64,000 bases of DNA. Origin: Tardiphaga sp. P9-11. GTDB lineage: Bacteria > Pseudomonadota > Alphaproteobacteria > Rhizobiales > Xanthobacteraceae. The notes beneath the pieces were generated by a model. That model had not been told where the DNA came from and did not search any database. It was given only the letters and a program-made list of their open reading frames with translations. Made by a program: the position numbers and the translations under genes. Positions 44,333-53,284 of the stretch are shown piece after piece. Numbering within the stretch: the first letter of the stretch is position 1; the number at the start of each line of letters is the position of its first letter. The DNA lies in assembly GCF_008329525.1 (NCBI RefSeq), contig NZ_NPKQ01000010.1, positions 1 to 64,000 of the forward strand, written 5' to 3'.

Positions 44333-45529
44333 ATGACACTCACGACCGAACCCAACAGCACTACGGCGCCGCGTGCGACTGTCGAGAAGCCCCGTCCGCG
44401 TCCGCGGATGGTGCGTTGGTTCATCATCGTCGGCATTCTGCTCGCGATCCTGGTGGGCGGCCTTGTGGGCTTCAACGCGTTCCGCGCCCACATGATCAAG
44501 CAGTTCTTCGCCACCATGAAGCCGCCGCCGACTGTGGTGAGTGTTGCGGATGCCAAGTCCGAAGTCGTGCCCAACCTGATCAGCGCCGTCGGCGATCTCG
44601 CCGCTGTGCATCAGGTCAACGTCACCTCTGACGTCAATGGCCGCATTACCGATATTCAGTTTACCGCGGGCGCGACCGTCAAGGCCGGGCAGCCGCTGGT
44701 GCAACTGTTCGACGGTCCGGACCAGGGCGACCTCGCCAACTTCAAGGCGGCTGCCACCGTGGCGCGCATCAATCTCGATCGCGCCAAACAGCTCGCCGAG
44801 CGTCAGGTTGGTCCGCAGGCCACCGTCGACACCACGCAGGCCGCGTATGATCAGGCGCAGGCCAATATCGCCAAGACCGAAGCGGTGATTTCGCAGAAGC
44901 AGGTGCGTGCGCCGTTCGACGGCGTGCTCGGCACGCGTCGGGTCGAAGTCGGCCAGTACCTGACGGCTGGCACGCAGATCGTGTCGCTCACCGATCTGTC
45001 CGCCGTCTACAACAACTTCACGGTCACGGAAAAAGACTCCGGCAAGCTGCAGGTCGGTCAGGCTGTGCGCATTTCGGTCGATGCTTATCCGGGCCGCAAG
45101 TTCGAGGGCAAGATCACTACGATCGAGCCGCAGATATCAGCCGATACGCGCAACATTCGCGTCCAGGCGACGCTGCAGAATCCGGAAGGCATCCTGAAGC
45201 CGGGCATGTTCGCGACCACGACCGTCGTGCTGCCGAGCAAACCGGCTGTCATCACCGTGCCGGAAACCGCAGTCGACTACACGCTCTATGGTGACTCGGT
45301 TTATCTGATCACCGAGAAGAAGAGCGACGATGGCAAGACCGAACTCTCGGCGGTGCGGACCTTCGTGCGCACTGGCGATCGTCTCGAGGGCCGCGCCGTG
45401 ATCACGCAAGGCCTGAAGGCCGGCGATCGTGTCGTCGCGGTCGGCCAGCTCAAGCTGCAATCCGGCGCGCTGGTGTCGATCTCGACCGATCCGATCCCGC
45501 AGATTCCGGCGAAGCCGCCGCTGAACTGA
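44333..45529 (+). CDS. RND efflux periplasmic adaptor (AcrA/MexA-like)
   Basis: A 398-residue membrane-fusion protein. An N-terminal membrane anchor (about residues 25-45) replaces a lipoprotein signal. It is followed by the biotinyl-lipoyl half-motif (SDVNGRITDIQFTAGATVKAG), a helical hairpin, the second lipoyl half (RAPFDGVLGTRRVEVGQYL) and beta-barrel and membrane-proximal domains. It links the inner-membrane pump to an outer-membrane channel. No TolC-type gene is adjacent, so it probably shares a channel. It overlaps the control unit of the upstream repressor and precedes the pump gene by 115 bp. Confidence 0.94.
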   Translation: MTLTTEPNSTTAPRATVEKPRPRPRMVRWFIIVGILLAILVGGLVGFNAFRAHMIKQFFATMKPPPTVVSVADAKSEVVPNLISAVGDLAAVHQVNVTSDVNGRITDIQFTAGATVKAGQPLVQLFDGPDQGDLANFKAAATVARINLDRAKQLAERQVGPQATVDTTQAAYDQAQANIAKTEAVISQKQVRAPFDGVLGTRRVEVGQYLTAGTQIVSLTDLSAVYNNFTVTEKDSGKLQVGQAVRISVDAYPGRKFEGKITTIEPQISADTRNIRVQATLQNPEGILKPGMFATTTVVLPSKPAVITVPETAVDYTLYGDSVYLITEKKSDDGKTELSAVRTFVRTGDRLEGRAVITQGLKAGDRVVAVGQLKLQSGALVSISTDPIPQIPAKPPLN

Positions 45530-45644
45530 GACCCGATGGACGGGCCGCGACATGCGGTCCGTCCCGGTTCATCTGAATGATTTTCTCGCATCGTCGCGCG
45601 GCCTGTGATGGCCGGCTGATGATGCCGATGACGGAGCGACCGCA

Positions 45645-48600
45645 ATGGTCTTCACGGATATCTTCATCAAGCGCCCGGTGCTGGCGCTGGTCGTCAGCCT
45701 GCTGATCCTGCTGATCGGTTTCAAGGCTGCAACCAGCCTGCCGATCCGTCAGTATCCGAAACTGTCGAACACCGTGATCACCGTCACCACGGTATATCCC
45801 GGCGCGTCGCCGGACCTGATGCAGGGCTTTATCACCACGCCGATCGAGCAGGCCGTCGCGGCTGCTGAAGGCATCGACTACATGACGTCGGCATCGACGC
45901 AGGGCCAGAGCCTGATCTCGGTCTATATCAAGCTCAACGTCGATCCCAATGCCGCGCTGACCGAAGTTCTGTCGAAGGTCAATTCGGTCAAATACCTGAT
46001 CCCGAAGGAAGCCAACGATCCTGTGATTCTGAAGTCTACCGGATCGACCACGGCGGTGATGTATCTCGGCTTCTCCAGTGAGGAACTGTCCGGTTCGGCG
46101 ATCTCCGATTATCTGACGCGCGCGGTGCAGCCGATCCTGTCGACGGTCGACGGCGTGGCATCGGCCGAAATTCTCGGCGGTCAGACCTTCGCGATGCGCC
46201 TGTGGCTCGATCCGCTCCGCATGCAGGGCCGCGGTGTATCTCCGGATGATGTAGCTGCGGCGATCCGCGCCAACAACTTCCAGGCGGCAGCCGGTCAGAC
46301 CAAGGGCTATTACATCGTCTCCAATGTGACGGCGAATACCGACCTGCAGAATGTCGACCAATTCAAGCGCATGACGGTGAAAGCCAAGGACGGTGGCTTT
46401 GTGCGTATGGAGGATATCGCCACCATCGAGCTTGCCGCGCAGAGTACGGACGCGAGCGTGGCGTTTAGTGGCGAGCGCGCGATCTTTATCGGCGTGCAGT
46501 CGACGCCGCTCGGCAATCCGCTCAACATCGTCAAGGGCGTGCGCGCGCTGTTCCCCGAACTTGAGCGCAACCTGCCGCCGTCGCTGAAGATGAAGGTCGC
46601 CTACGATTCCACCAAGTTCATCACGTCGTCGATCGAGGAAGTCGAGCACACGCTGATCGAAGCGGTCGGCATCGTGATCGTGGTGATCTTTCTGTTCCTG
46701 GCTTCGTTCCGCTCGGTCATCATTCCCGTCGTCACCATTCCGCTGTCGCTGGTTGGCGTCTGCAGCCTCATGCTCATCATGGGCTTCAGCATCAATCTGC
46801 TGACCCTGCTGGCGATGGTGCTCGCCATCGGCCTCGTGGTCGACGACGCCATCGTGGTGGTGGAGAACATCCACCGCCATCTGGAGGAGGGCAAATCGCC
46901 GGTGCAGGCGTCGCTCGAAGGCGCGCGCGAGATCGTCGGTCCGGTCATCTCCATGACCATCACGCTGGCGGCGGTGTATGCGCCGATCGGCTTCATTGGC
47001 GGTTTGACCGGTGCGCTGTTCCGCGAATTCGCCTTCACGCTGGCGGGCTCGGTGATCGTATCCGGCGTTATCGCGCTGACGCTGTCGCCGATGATGTGCT
47101 CGGTGCTGTTGAAGCAGGAAGAGCCGGGCTGGTTTGCCAAGAAGGTGGACAAGGTTTTCGGCGCCACCACGCGTTGGTATGGCCGGCAGCTTGATCGCTC
47201 GCTGGACTATCGTCCCATCACGGCCATGTTCGCCGTTGTGATCCTCGGTCTCGTCGGCTTCATGTACATGAATACGTCGAAGGAACTGGCGCCCGAGGAA
47301 GATCAGGGCATCCTGTTTGCGGTGACCAAGGGGCCGAAATACGCCAATATCGACTACGCGGATTTCTACGGCGATCGCATGGACGAGGCGTTCAAAAAAT
47401 TTCCGGAAACCGACCTGCGCTTCATCATCAACGGCACCAACGGTCCGAGCAACGGCATCGCCGGCATGCTGTTGAAGCCGTGGGACGAGCGCAAGCGTTC
47501 GTCCACACAGCTGAAGCCGCTGGTGCAGGCCGAACTCAGCAAGATCGAGGGTGTCAACGCCTTCGCATTCAACCTTCCCGCGCTGCCGGGCGGTCCTGGC
47601 GGTTTGCCGATCCAGATGGTGATCAGCTCGACCAACGGTTTCCAGTCGGTCTATGAGGAGATGGTCAAGTTGAAGGACACCGCGCGCAAGAGCGGCCTGT
47701 TCATCGTCAGCGACAGCGATCTCGATTTCAATCAGCCGGTGGTTCGCGTCTCCGTCGATCGTTCCAAGGCCAACGATCTCGGCATCACCATGGCGAGCAT
47801 CGGCAACACGCTGGCGACGCTGCTGGGCGGCAATTACACCAACCGCTTCAACCTGGAAGGGCGTTCCTATCAGGTGATCCCGCAGGTGCCGCGCGGCATG
47901 CGGCTCTCGCAGGATTCGCTGGCGAACTACTATGTGCCGACGACCACGGGCCAGCAGGTGCCGCTGTCGACGCTGGTCAAGGTCGAGACCGGGACCAATC
48001 CGAATGCCCTGTCGCACTACAATCAGCTGAACTCGGCGACCTTCCAGGCCGTGCCGATGCCGGGCGTGACGGTGGGGCAGGCGGTCGACTTCCTGGAGGG
48101 CGCCGCCAAGCAACTGCCGGCGGGTTTCAACCACGATTATCTCGCGGACAGCCGGCAGTATGTGCAGGAAGGCAACCAGCTCGCGGTGGCTTTCGGTTTC
48201 GCGCTGATCATCATTTTCCTGGTTCTGGCGGCGCAGTTCGAAAGTCTGCGCGATCCACTGGTGATCATGATTACGGTGCCGATGGCGATCCTGGGTGCGT
48301 TGATTCCGCTGTTCTTCGGTCTGGCGACGATCAACATCTATACCCAGGTGGGTCTGTTGACGCTGGTCGGCCTGATCTCGAAGCACGGCATCCTGATGGT
48401 GGAGTTCGCCAACGAACTGCAGCTCAAGGAAGGCCTCGATCGTCGCTCGGCCATCGAGATGGCCGCCCGGGTGCGTCTGCGTCCGATCCTGATGACCACG
48501 GCTGCGATGGTCACCGGTCTGCTGCCGTTGCTCACCGCTGCGGGTGCAGGTGCAGCGAGCCGCTTCTCGATCGGCCTCGTGGTCGTCTCCGGCATGATGA

Positions 48601-48734
48601 TCGGCACGCTGTTCACACTGTTCGTGCTGCCCGCGGTGTATGTGGCAATCGCCACCGATCACCGCGCCGGCAAGGAAACGGAACGTGCCAAGCAGATCGC
48701 GGAATTCGATCTGGAGCACACGCGGACGGCCTGA
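45645..48734 (+). CDS. RND efflux pump permease (HAE1/AcrB-MdtB type)
   Basis: A 1029-residue inner-membrane proton antiporter with the usual twelve helices and two large periplasmic loops. The N-terminus FTDIFIKRPVLALVVSLLILLIG is typical. The proton-relay aspartates of helix 4 are Asp400 and Asp401 in GLVVDDAIVVVENIHRHLE. Length is standard. GGAGCG upstream of ATG 45645 is the ribosome site. With the adaptor it should expel hydrophobic drugs, detergents or plant or aromatic compounds, under control of the TetR gene at the head of the operon. The helix-4 residues do not fit metal pumps. Confidence 0.96.
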   Translation: MVFTDIFIKRPVLALVVSLLILLIGFKAATSLPIRQYPKLSNTVITVTTVYPGASPDLMQGFITTPIEQAVAAAEGIDYMTSASTQGQSLISVYIKLNVDPNAALTEVLSKVNSVKYLIPKEANDPVILKSTGSTTAVMYLGFSSEELSGSAISDYLTRAVQPILSTVDGVASAEILGGQTFAMRLWLDPLRMQGRGVSPDDVAAAIRANNFQAAAGQTKGYYIVSNVTANTDLQNVDQFKRMTVKAKDGGFVRMEDIATIELAAQSTDASVAFSGERAIFIGVQSTPLGNPLNIVKGVRALFPELERNLPPSLKMKVAYDSTKFITSSIEEVEHTLIEAVGIVIVVIFLFLASFRSVIIPVVTIPLSLVGVCSLMLIMGFSINLLTLLAMVLAIGLVVDDAIVVVENIHRHLEEGKSPVQASLEGAREIVGPVISMTITLAAVYAPIGFIGGLTGALFREFAFTLAGSVIVSGVIALTLSPMMCSVLLKQEEPGWFAKKVDKVFGATTRWYGRQLDRSLDYRPITAMFAVVILGLVGFMYMNTSKELAPEEDQGILFAVTKGPKYANIDYADFYGDRMDEAFKKFPETDLRFIINGTNGPSNGIAGMLLKPWDERKRSSTQLKPLVQAELSKIEGVNAFAFNLPALPGGPGGLPIQMVISSTNGFQSVYEEMVKLKDTARKSGLFIVSDSDLDFNQPVVRVSVDRSKANDLGITMASIGNTLATLLGGNYTNRFNLEGRSYQVIPQVPRGMRLSQDSLANYYVPTTTGQQVPLSTLVKVETGTNPNALSHYNQLNSATFQAVPMPGVTVGQAVDFLEGAAKQLPAGFNHDYLADSRQYVQEGNQLAVAFGFALIIIFLVLAAQFESLRDPLVIMITVPMAILGALIPLFFGLATINIYTQVGLLTLVGLISKHGILMVEFANELQLKEGLDRRSAIEMAARVRLRPILMTTAAMVTGLLPLLTAAGAGAASRFSIGLVVVSGMMIGTLFTLFVLPAVYVAIATDHRAGKETERAKQIAEFDLEHTRTA

Positions 48735-48856
48735 TCGTATGACGCGGTCTTGAAGCTGAGCTTGCAGGGCCACACGGTTTGAGGTTGGATGGCGGATCGC
48801 TTCATGCGATCCGCCATTCGCTTGTGGCGGCCCGGATGCTCCACAGGACCCGCCCC

Positions 48857-49600
48857 ATGACGCGTGATTTTCCGGCCGGCAATTATCGCTACATTCCCGC
48901 AGTGTTTCAGTATTCGAGCGGCGTTGCGGCCCATGCGGATTTCGAGATCGAACGCGTTCGCTTCGACAAATGGCTGCCATTGGCCGATGGCTTCGCGCGC
49001 ATTGCCGATTACATCCTCGCGGCCGATCGACCGCTGACATCTTTCTGCGCCTGCGAACTGCGCTCGCCTGCGGTGGTCGATGAAGCCGGTTTTCGGAAGT
49101 TCAACGAGCACTATGTGAAGACGCTTGCGGAATGGGGCATCTTCGACGGGAGCAACAATCCCGTGGCGCGCAGCAATGTCTGCCTCGAAATCGATCCGCC
49201 GACCGAACCGTCGTTCTACGCATTCTCGTTCACGCGGCCGGCACTCGGCGCGAAGCCAAGCTTTGTCATTGCCGGTGGCGCTGAAGCGCGTGGCGGACCT
49301 GGAACATATCCCGAGCGCATCACGCGCTATCGCGAGACCTCGCCCGACGCGTTTCGCGAGAAAACGCGGATGACCATGAGCAATATGGAAGAGCGCCTCG
49401 GCGCCTTCGGCTTCTCATGGAAGGATACGACGGCGACCCAGATCTACACGGTACAGGATTTCCATCCCGTGGTGGCCGATGAACTGATCGAGCGCGGCGC
49501 ATCACGGCAAGGCATGACCTGGCATTTTGCAAGGCCGCCGGTGGTGGATCTAGAATTCGAGATGGATACGCGGCGCGTGATGCGCGAATTCGTGATCTGA
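48857..49600 (+). CDS. Conserved hypothetical protein, possibly RidA-like
   Basis: A 247-residue cytoplasmic protein, start ATG 48857 with AGGA upstream. It begins TRDFPAGNYRYIPAVFQYSSGVAA. Segments such as FCACELRSPAVVDEAGFRKFNEHYVKTL and ARSNVCLEIDPPTEPSFYAFSFTRP resemble the YjgF/RidA pattern (a pair of conserved-arginine and Glu-rich strands) seen in 2-aminomuconate deaminase-type enzymes. That resemblance is weak and from memory. It follows the RND pump by about 120 bp and is convergent with the UdgX gene (4-bp gap). Function unknown. Confidence 0.7.
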   Translation: MTRDFPAGNYRYIPAVFQYSSGVAAHADFEIERVRFDKWLPLADGFARIADYILAADRPLTSFCACELRSPAVVDEAGFRKFNEHYVKTLAEWGIFDGSNNPVARSNVCLEIDPPTEPSFYAFSFTRPALGAKPSFVIAGGAEARGGPGTYPERITRYRETSPDAFREKTRMTMSNMEERLGAFGFSWKDTTATQIYTVQDFHPVVADELIERGASRQGMTWHFARPPVVDLEFEMDTRRVMREFVI

Positions 49601-49604
49601 CATA

Positions 49605-51068
49605 TCAGGTTGCGTGCGCTGATTTTCTGAGATGCTTGGCGACGATCCGAAGGTCATCGACAAAGTGCGCATATTCGCGCGCCTTGGCATCCTCGTCGGG
49701 CAGTCGTAGCAGATATGATGGATGCACGGTCACGAGAACCTGTGTGCCGTCGTCAGCCTCGAAGATCCGGCCGCGCGTCTTGCCGATCGGCGTGATCTTG
49801 CCGAGCACGCTTTGCGCGGCTGTCGCGCCCATCGCGACGACGAGTTCTGGTTTCATAGACGCTTTTTCGCGCTCATACCAGGGACGGCACGCCTTGATTT
49901 CCGGCGTTGCCGGCTTCTGGTGCAGACGGAATTTTCCACGCGGCACGAATTTGAAGTGCTTCACGGCATTGGTGACATAGACCTTGCCCCTGACAATGCC
50001 GGCTTCCTTCAGCGCCTTGTCGAGCATTTGTCCGGCCGGTCCGACGAACGGCTTGCCGGCAAGGTCTTCCTTGTCGCCGGGCTGTTCGCCGACCATCATC
50101 ACAGAAGCCTGCTGTGGGCCTTCGCCGAACACGGTTTGCGTCGCGTCTTTCCACAAATGACAGGCGCGGCAGTCGGCGGCTTCCTCGCGCAATGCGGCAA
50201 GACTTTCCTTCCCGGTATGTTCGGCAATTTCGGGCGCATGTGACTTGACCATCGTCTCCTCCCGACGTTGCGGCTTCTTCGGCACGCTGGCTTCGGCCGC
50301 GATCATGTCGCCCGTAACGCGCTCGGCTTCCGCGATCAGCGGCTTGATCAACGCGGCTTCGGGCAAGTTGCGCCAGTATTTCTTCGGCATCTCGTTCTGC
50401 ATCGCCTTGGTCTTCAACCGTGCCGGGTTGAAGATGTTGGCGTAATAGGCCAGCCACACGTCTTCGAGCCGATCCTTCGTCGGCGCATCCGACTTGCTGA
50501 CGCCGGGCGTGATCGAAATCGCGTGACCGTCCCAATGCGCGCAGAGATCCGGCGTCAGGATCGACCACGCCATGTCGGCGAAGCGCCGCGCGAAGAACGG
50601 AGCGGCGAGTTCGACGATGTGATGTTCGGGCTCGAACCAGGCGACGAAGTGCGACTTCGGCTCACGGTCGATTTCACGAAATCGTACGAAAGCATGCATC
50701 TTGTGCTCGTCGCGCCGGACAGCCTTGGCCATCGCCTGCAATTTAGCGACGTCGGAATCAATCGCGACGTGGATCAAATCGGGATTGTCGCGCAGCCGCC
50801 ACAATAGACGATAGAGCAGGGCGAAGCGTTCGGGATCGCGATACAGGACCGCAGTCTCGGCAAGTTCGACGAATTTGGCCGGCACGTTGAACGTGCCTTT
50901 TGCAGCGTCGGATAGCGACGTTGCTGGCGAGGCGGAGAACAATTCAGGCTCGGTGCCTGCAACCTTCCATGTCACATCGCCGGGAGCAATGTCGTTGAGC
51001 GCCAGTTTGCGTGCCGCCTTGCGCCAGCCTGCGAAATCGGTGTCGCTCTCCAGCACGATGGTGTGCAT
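49605..51068 (-). CDS. udgX: DUF4130-UdgX fusion: uracil-DNA-binding repair protein
   Basis: A 487-residue two-domain protein. Residues 1 to about 250 are the DUF4130 (radical-SAM-linked) domain. Residues about 285-480 are a family-4-like uracil-DNA glycosylase of the UdgX class: GEQPGDKED at 327-335, Fe-S-type cysteines Cys300, Cys303 and Cys394, the RLHQ loop with His383 (equivalent to the histidine that forms a covalent bond with the uracil site in mycobacterial UdgX), and HPSYLLR at 449-455. It should recognise uracil in DNA and become trapped on it. It is co-directional with, and 21 bp downstream of, the radical-SAM gene. Confidence 0.92.
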   Translation of the reverse strand: MHTIVLESDTDFAGWRKAARKLALNDIAPGDVTWKVAGTEPELFSASPATSLSDAAKGTFNVPAKFVELAETAVLYRDPERFALLYRLLWRLRDNPDLIHVAIDSDVAKLQAMAKAVRRDEHKMHAFVRFREIDREPKSHFVAWFEPEHHIVELAAPFFARRFADMAWSILTPDLCAHWDGHAISITPGVSKSDAPTKDRLEDVWLAYYANIFNPARLKTKAMQNEMPKKYWRNLPEAALIKPLIAEAERVTGDMIAAEASVPKKPQRREETMVKSHAPEIAEHTGKESLAALREEAADCRACHLWKDATQTVFGEGPQQASVMMVGEQPGDKEDLAGKPFVGPAGQMLDKALKEAGIVRGKVYVTNAVKHFKFVPRGKFRLHQKPATPEIKACRPWYEREKASMKPELVVAMGATAAQSVLGKITPIGKTRGRIFEADDGTQVLVTVHPSYLLRLPDEDAKAREYAHFVDDLRIVAKHLRKSAHAT

Positions 51069-51089
51069 CGGATCTCCTGAAATGAAATC

Positions 51090-52331
51090 CTAAAATCCAA
51101 ATCCCAATTGGGTTGCCTTCGGTTTGAACCGCTCCGCCAGCTTCGCGCTGTCCAGCAAATTCACGGCGGGGCGATGATCCGGAAGAACGATGAAAGGCAG
51201 TGCCTTGTTCCGCGGAATATGCAGCCGGGCTAGGTCGCCGACGCGGATCGACGAAATGCGGCGGGTTTCGATGATGCGCTGCACGGCTTTTGCGCCAAAG
51301 CCGGGTACGCGCAGAAGGTCCTCGCGACTGGCGCGATTGACGTCGAGCGGGAAGCGGTCGCGGTGGCGCAGCGCCCAGGCGAGTTTCGGGTCCATGTCCA
51401 GCGACAGCATGCCGTGGCTGTCATCGACGATTTCGTCGGCTTCGAAGCCATAGAAGCGCATCAGCCAGTCGGCCTGATACAGCCGATGCTCGCGGATCAG
51501 CGGCGGCGCGCGCAGCGGCAGCGAACGGCTCGCATCGGGGATCGGGCTGAAGGCGGAGTAATAGACGCGCTTCAGATTGTAGGATCCGTAGAGATTGGCG
51601 GAGGTCCGGATGATGATTGAATCATTGGCGCTGTCGGCGCCGACGATCATCTGCGTGCTCTGGCCGGCCGGCGCAAAACGCGGCCCGACTTTGCCGCGTG
51701 ACGTCGGCTTCTGTCCTTCGCGGGCTTCGTCGAGTTTCAGCCGCAGGCGTCCCATCGTTCGTCGGATAGCGCGAGCGTCTTTTTCCGGAGCCAGCTTGGC
51801 GAGGCTGTCTTCTTCCGGCACCTCTATATTGATCGAGAGCCGGTCGGCATATTTGCCGGCCTCGGTGATCAGCGCATCATCGGCTTCCGGAATGGTCTTG
51901 AGGTGAATATAGCCGCGGAAGTGATGCTCCTCGCGCAGTTTTCGCGCGACGGCGACAACCTGTTCCATCGTGTAATCGGCGCTGCGGATGATGCCCGACG
52001 AGAGAAACAGTCCCTCGATGTAATTGCGCCGGTAGAAATCCAGCGTCAGTTGCACCACTTCGTCGACGGTGAAGCGGGCGCGCGTCACATTGCTGGAGGC
52101 CCGGTTGACGCAATAAAGGCAATCGTAATTGCAGGCATTGGTGAGCAGGATCTTCAGCAGCGAGATGCAGCGGCCGTCCGGCGTATAGGAATGACAGATC
52201 CCCATGCCTGCATCGGTCGAGCCGATGCCTTTGCCGTCGCGGGAGTCCCGTTTCTCGGTACCGCTGGACGCACAGGACGCGTCGTATTTCGCGGCATCCG
52301 CCAGGATTTCCAGCTTACGCTTCACGTCCAT
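51090..52331 (-). CDS. Radical-SAM protein linked to UDG (putative DNA-repair rSAM)
   Basis: A 413-residue radical-SAM enzyme. The cluster motif is Cys67-x3-Cys71-x2-Cys74 (CNYDCLYC). Further cysteines lie at Cys20, Cys46 and Cys55. A C-terminal helix-hairpin-helix (about residues 330-365: DVNRASREDLLRVPGFGAKAVQRIIETRRI) should bind DNA. The family is known as the rSAM partner of the DUF4130-UdgX protein, but its reaction is not known. ATG 52331 is used, with AAGGGA 8 nt upstream; a TTG at 52337 is also possible. It is divergent from imuA, with a LexA box in the shared 161-bp gap. Confidence 0.91.
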   Translation of the reverse strand: MDVKRKLEILADAAKYDASCASSGTEKRDSRDGKGIGSTDAGMGICHSYTPDGRCISLLKILLTNACNYDCLYCVNRASSNVTRARFTVDEVVQLTLDFYRRNYIEGLFLSSGIIRSADYTMEQVVAVARKLREEHHFRGYIHLKTIPEADDALITEAGKYADRLSINIEVPEEDSLAKLAPEKDARAIRRTMGRLRLKLDEAREGQKPTSRGKVGPRFAPAGQSTQMIVGADSANDSIIIRTSANLYGSYNLKRVYYSAFSPIPDASRSLPLRAPPLIREHRLYQADWLMRFYGFEADEIVDDSHGMLSLDMDPKLAWALRHRDRFPLDVNRASREDLLRVPGFGAKAVQRIIETRRISSIRVGDLARLHIPRNKALPFIVLPDHRPAVNLLDSAKLAERFKPKATQLGFGF

Positions 52332-52382
52332 GTTCAAAATCCCTTTAATTTCAAATGCTAAAAAAGTGGCTGATGATCCCGA

Positions 52383-52413
52383 TTGACTCGGCTTGCCATC
52401 TTAGCTTTATATT
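52383..52413 (+). promoter_or_regulatory. Probable promoter of the imuA-imuB-dnaE2 operon
   Basis: TTGACT (52383-52388) and the AT-rich TTATATT (52407-52413) at a spacing of 18-19 bp. The LexA box begins about 12 bp downstream, where bound LexA would block initiation or escape. Confidence 0.5.
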
Positions 52414-52424
52414 AGAACATATCA

Positions 52425-52439
52425 TGAACAAATGGGCCG
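52425..52439. promoter_or_regulatory. LexA (SOS) box, GAAC-N7-GAAC
   Basis: GAAC at 52425-52428 and 52436-52439, separated by exactly seven bases (ATATCAT). This is the alphaproteobacterial LexA direct-repeat operator. It lies 53 bp upstream of the imuA ATG and 93 bp from the divergent radical-SAM start, so it should make the mutasome SOS-inducible and may affect both directions. Confidence 0.9.
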
Positions 52440-52492
52440 GCAACGGGTTCATTAAAAACCCGCCAACGGCAAAACGATTTGAGGAGCGGCGC

Positions 52493-53284
52493 ATGACCGG
52501 CGCACGCATGGACACGCTCGCGCAATTGCGCGGCAGTATCGAACGCATTGAGACCCATAGTGATACCTACGCACCGGCTCGCGTGTCGCTCGGTCATACC
52601 GAGGCGGACGCGGCGCTGCAGGGCGGGCTTGCGCGCGGTACGATGCATGAGGTCTTCGCCGAAGGCCGTCACAACGCGGCGGCGACGGGCTTTGTCGCCG
52701 GCCTTGCGCATCGCGTCTCGGCAAAGAGGCCGCTGCTGTGGATCCGGCAGGATTTCTCCGAACGCGAATGCGGCGCGCTGGCCATGAGCGGCTGGCGCGA
52801 GCTCGGTCTCGATCCCCGCTTGCTGGTCACCGTGCGCGCGCCTGATGTCGAGACGGCATTGCGGACCACGGCTGATGCGCTGGCCTGCGATGCGCTGGGC
52901 AGCGTCGTGCTGGAGACCTGGGGCGACAGCAAACAGTTCGATCTGGTTGCCAGCCGCAAGCTCACGCTGGCAGCGCGGGGGTCGGGCGTCACGTGTCTGT
53001 TGCTGCGGACTGCAGGCGTTCCGGTCTCGAGTACGGCAGAGACGCGCTGGATCATCCGCTCCGCGCATTCGCCGCCATTCCGGCCCTGGCAATCATGGGG
53101 CGCGCCAATGCTCGACGTGCAACTGGTTCGAAATCGTCACGGCCCGAACGGGCAATGGATCATGGAATGGAAGTGTGATGAGTGCGTTTTCCGTGACACA
53201 TCGGCGCATCCTCAGCCTGTGGCTGCCGCGCCTGCCAACCGATCGCATCAAACGTCAGCTCGCGCGCAACGGCGCGCCAGCTAA
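52493..53284 (+). CDS. imuA: ImuA, SOS mutasome accessory protein
   Basis: A 263-residue RecA-like protein of the ImuA (SulA-related) family. The DAALQGGLARGTMHEVFAEGR segment near residue 35 and LWIRQDFSERECGALAMSGWRELGLDP follow the family pattern. ATG 52493 is chosen because GAGGAG stands 6 nt before it; the open frame extends to 52355 but would run through the LexA box. It works with ImuB and DnaE2 in error-prone translesion synthesis. Its last 107 nt overlap imuB in another frame. Confidence 0.93.
   Translation: MTGARMDTLAQLRGSIERIETHSDTYAPARVSLGHTEADAALQGGLARGTMHEVFAEGRHNAAATGFVAGLAHRVSAKRPLLWIRQDFSERECGALAMSGWRELGLDPRLLVTVRAPDVETALRTTADALACDALGSVVLETWGDSKQFDLVASRKLTLAARGSGVTCLLLRTAGVPVSSTAETRWIIRSAHSPPFRPWQSWGAPMLDVQLVRNRHGPNGQWIMEWKCDECVFRDTSAHPQPVAAAPANRSHQTSARAQRRAS

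Noticed and set aside
45450-49040. Leftward open frame of 1196 codons opposite the RND pump
   Set aside because: Very long but low-complexity Arg/His/Gln-rich product, no family resemblance; explained by codon bias of the pump gene.
52355-52492. Upstream extension of imuA to 52355
   Set aside because: It would translate through the LexA box and promoter; the GAGGAG site points to ATG 52493.
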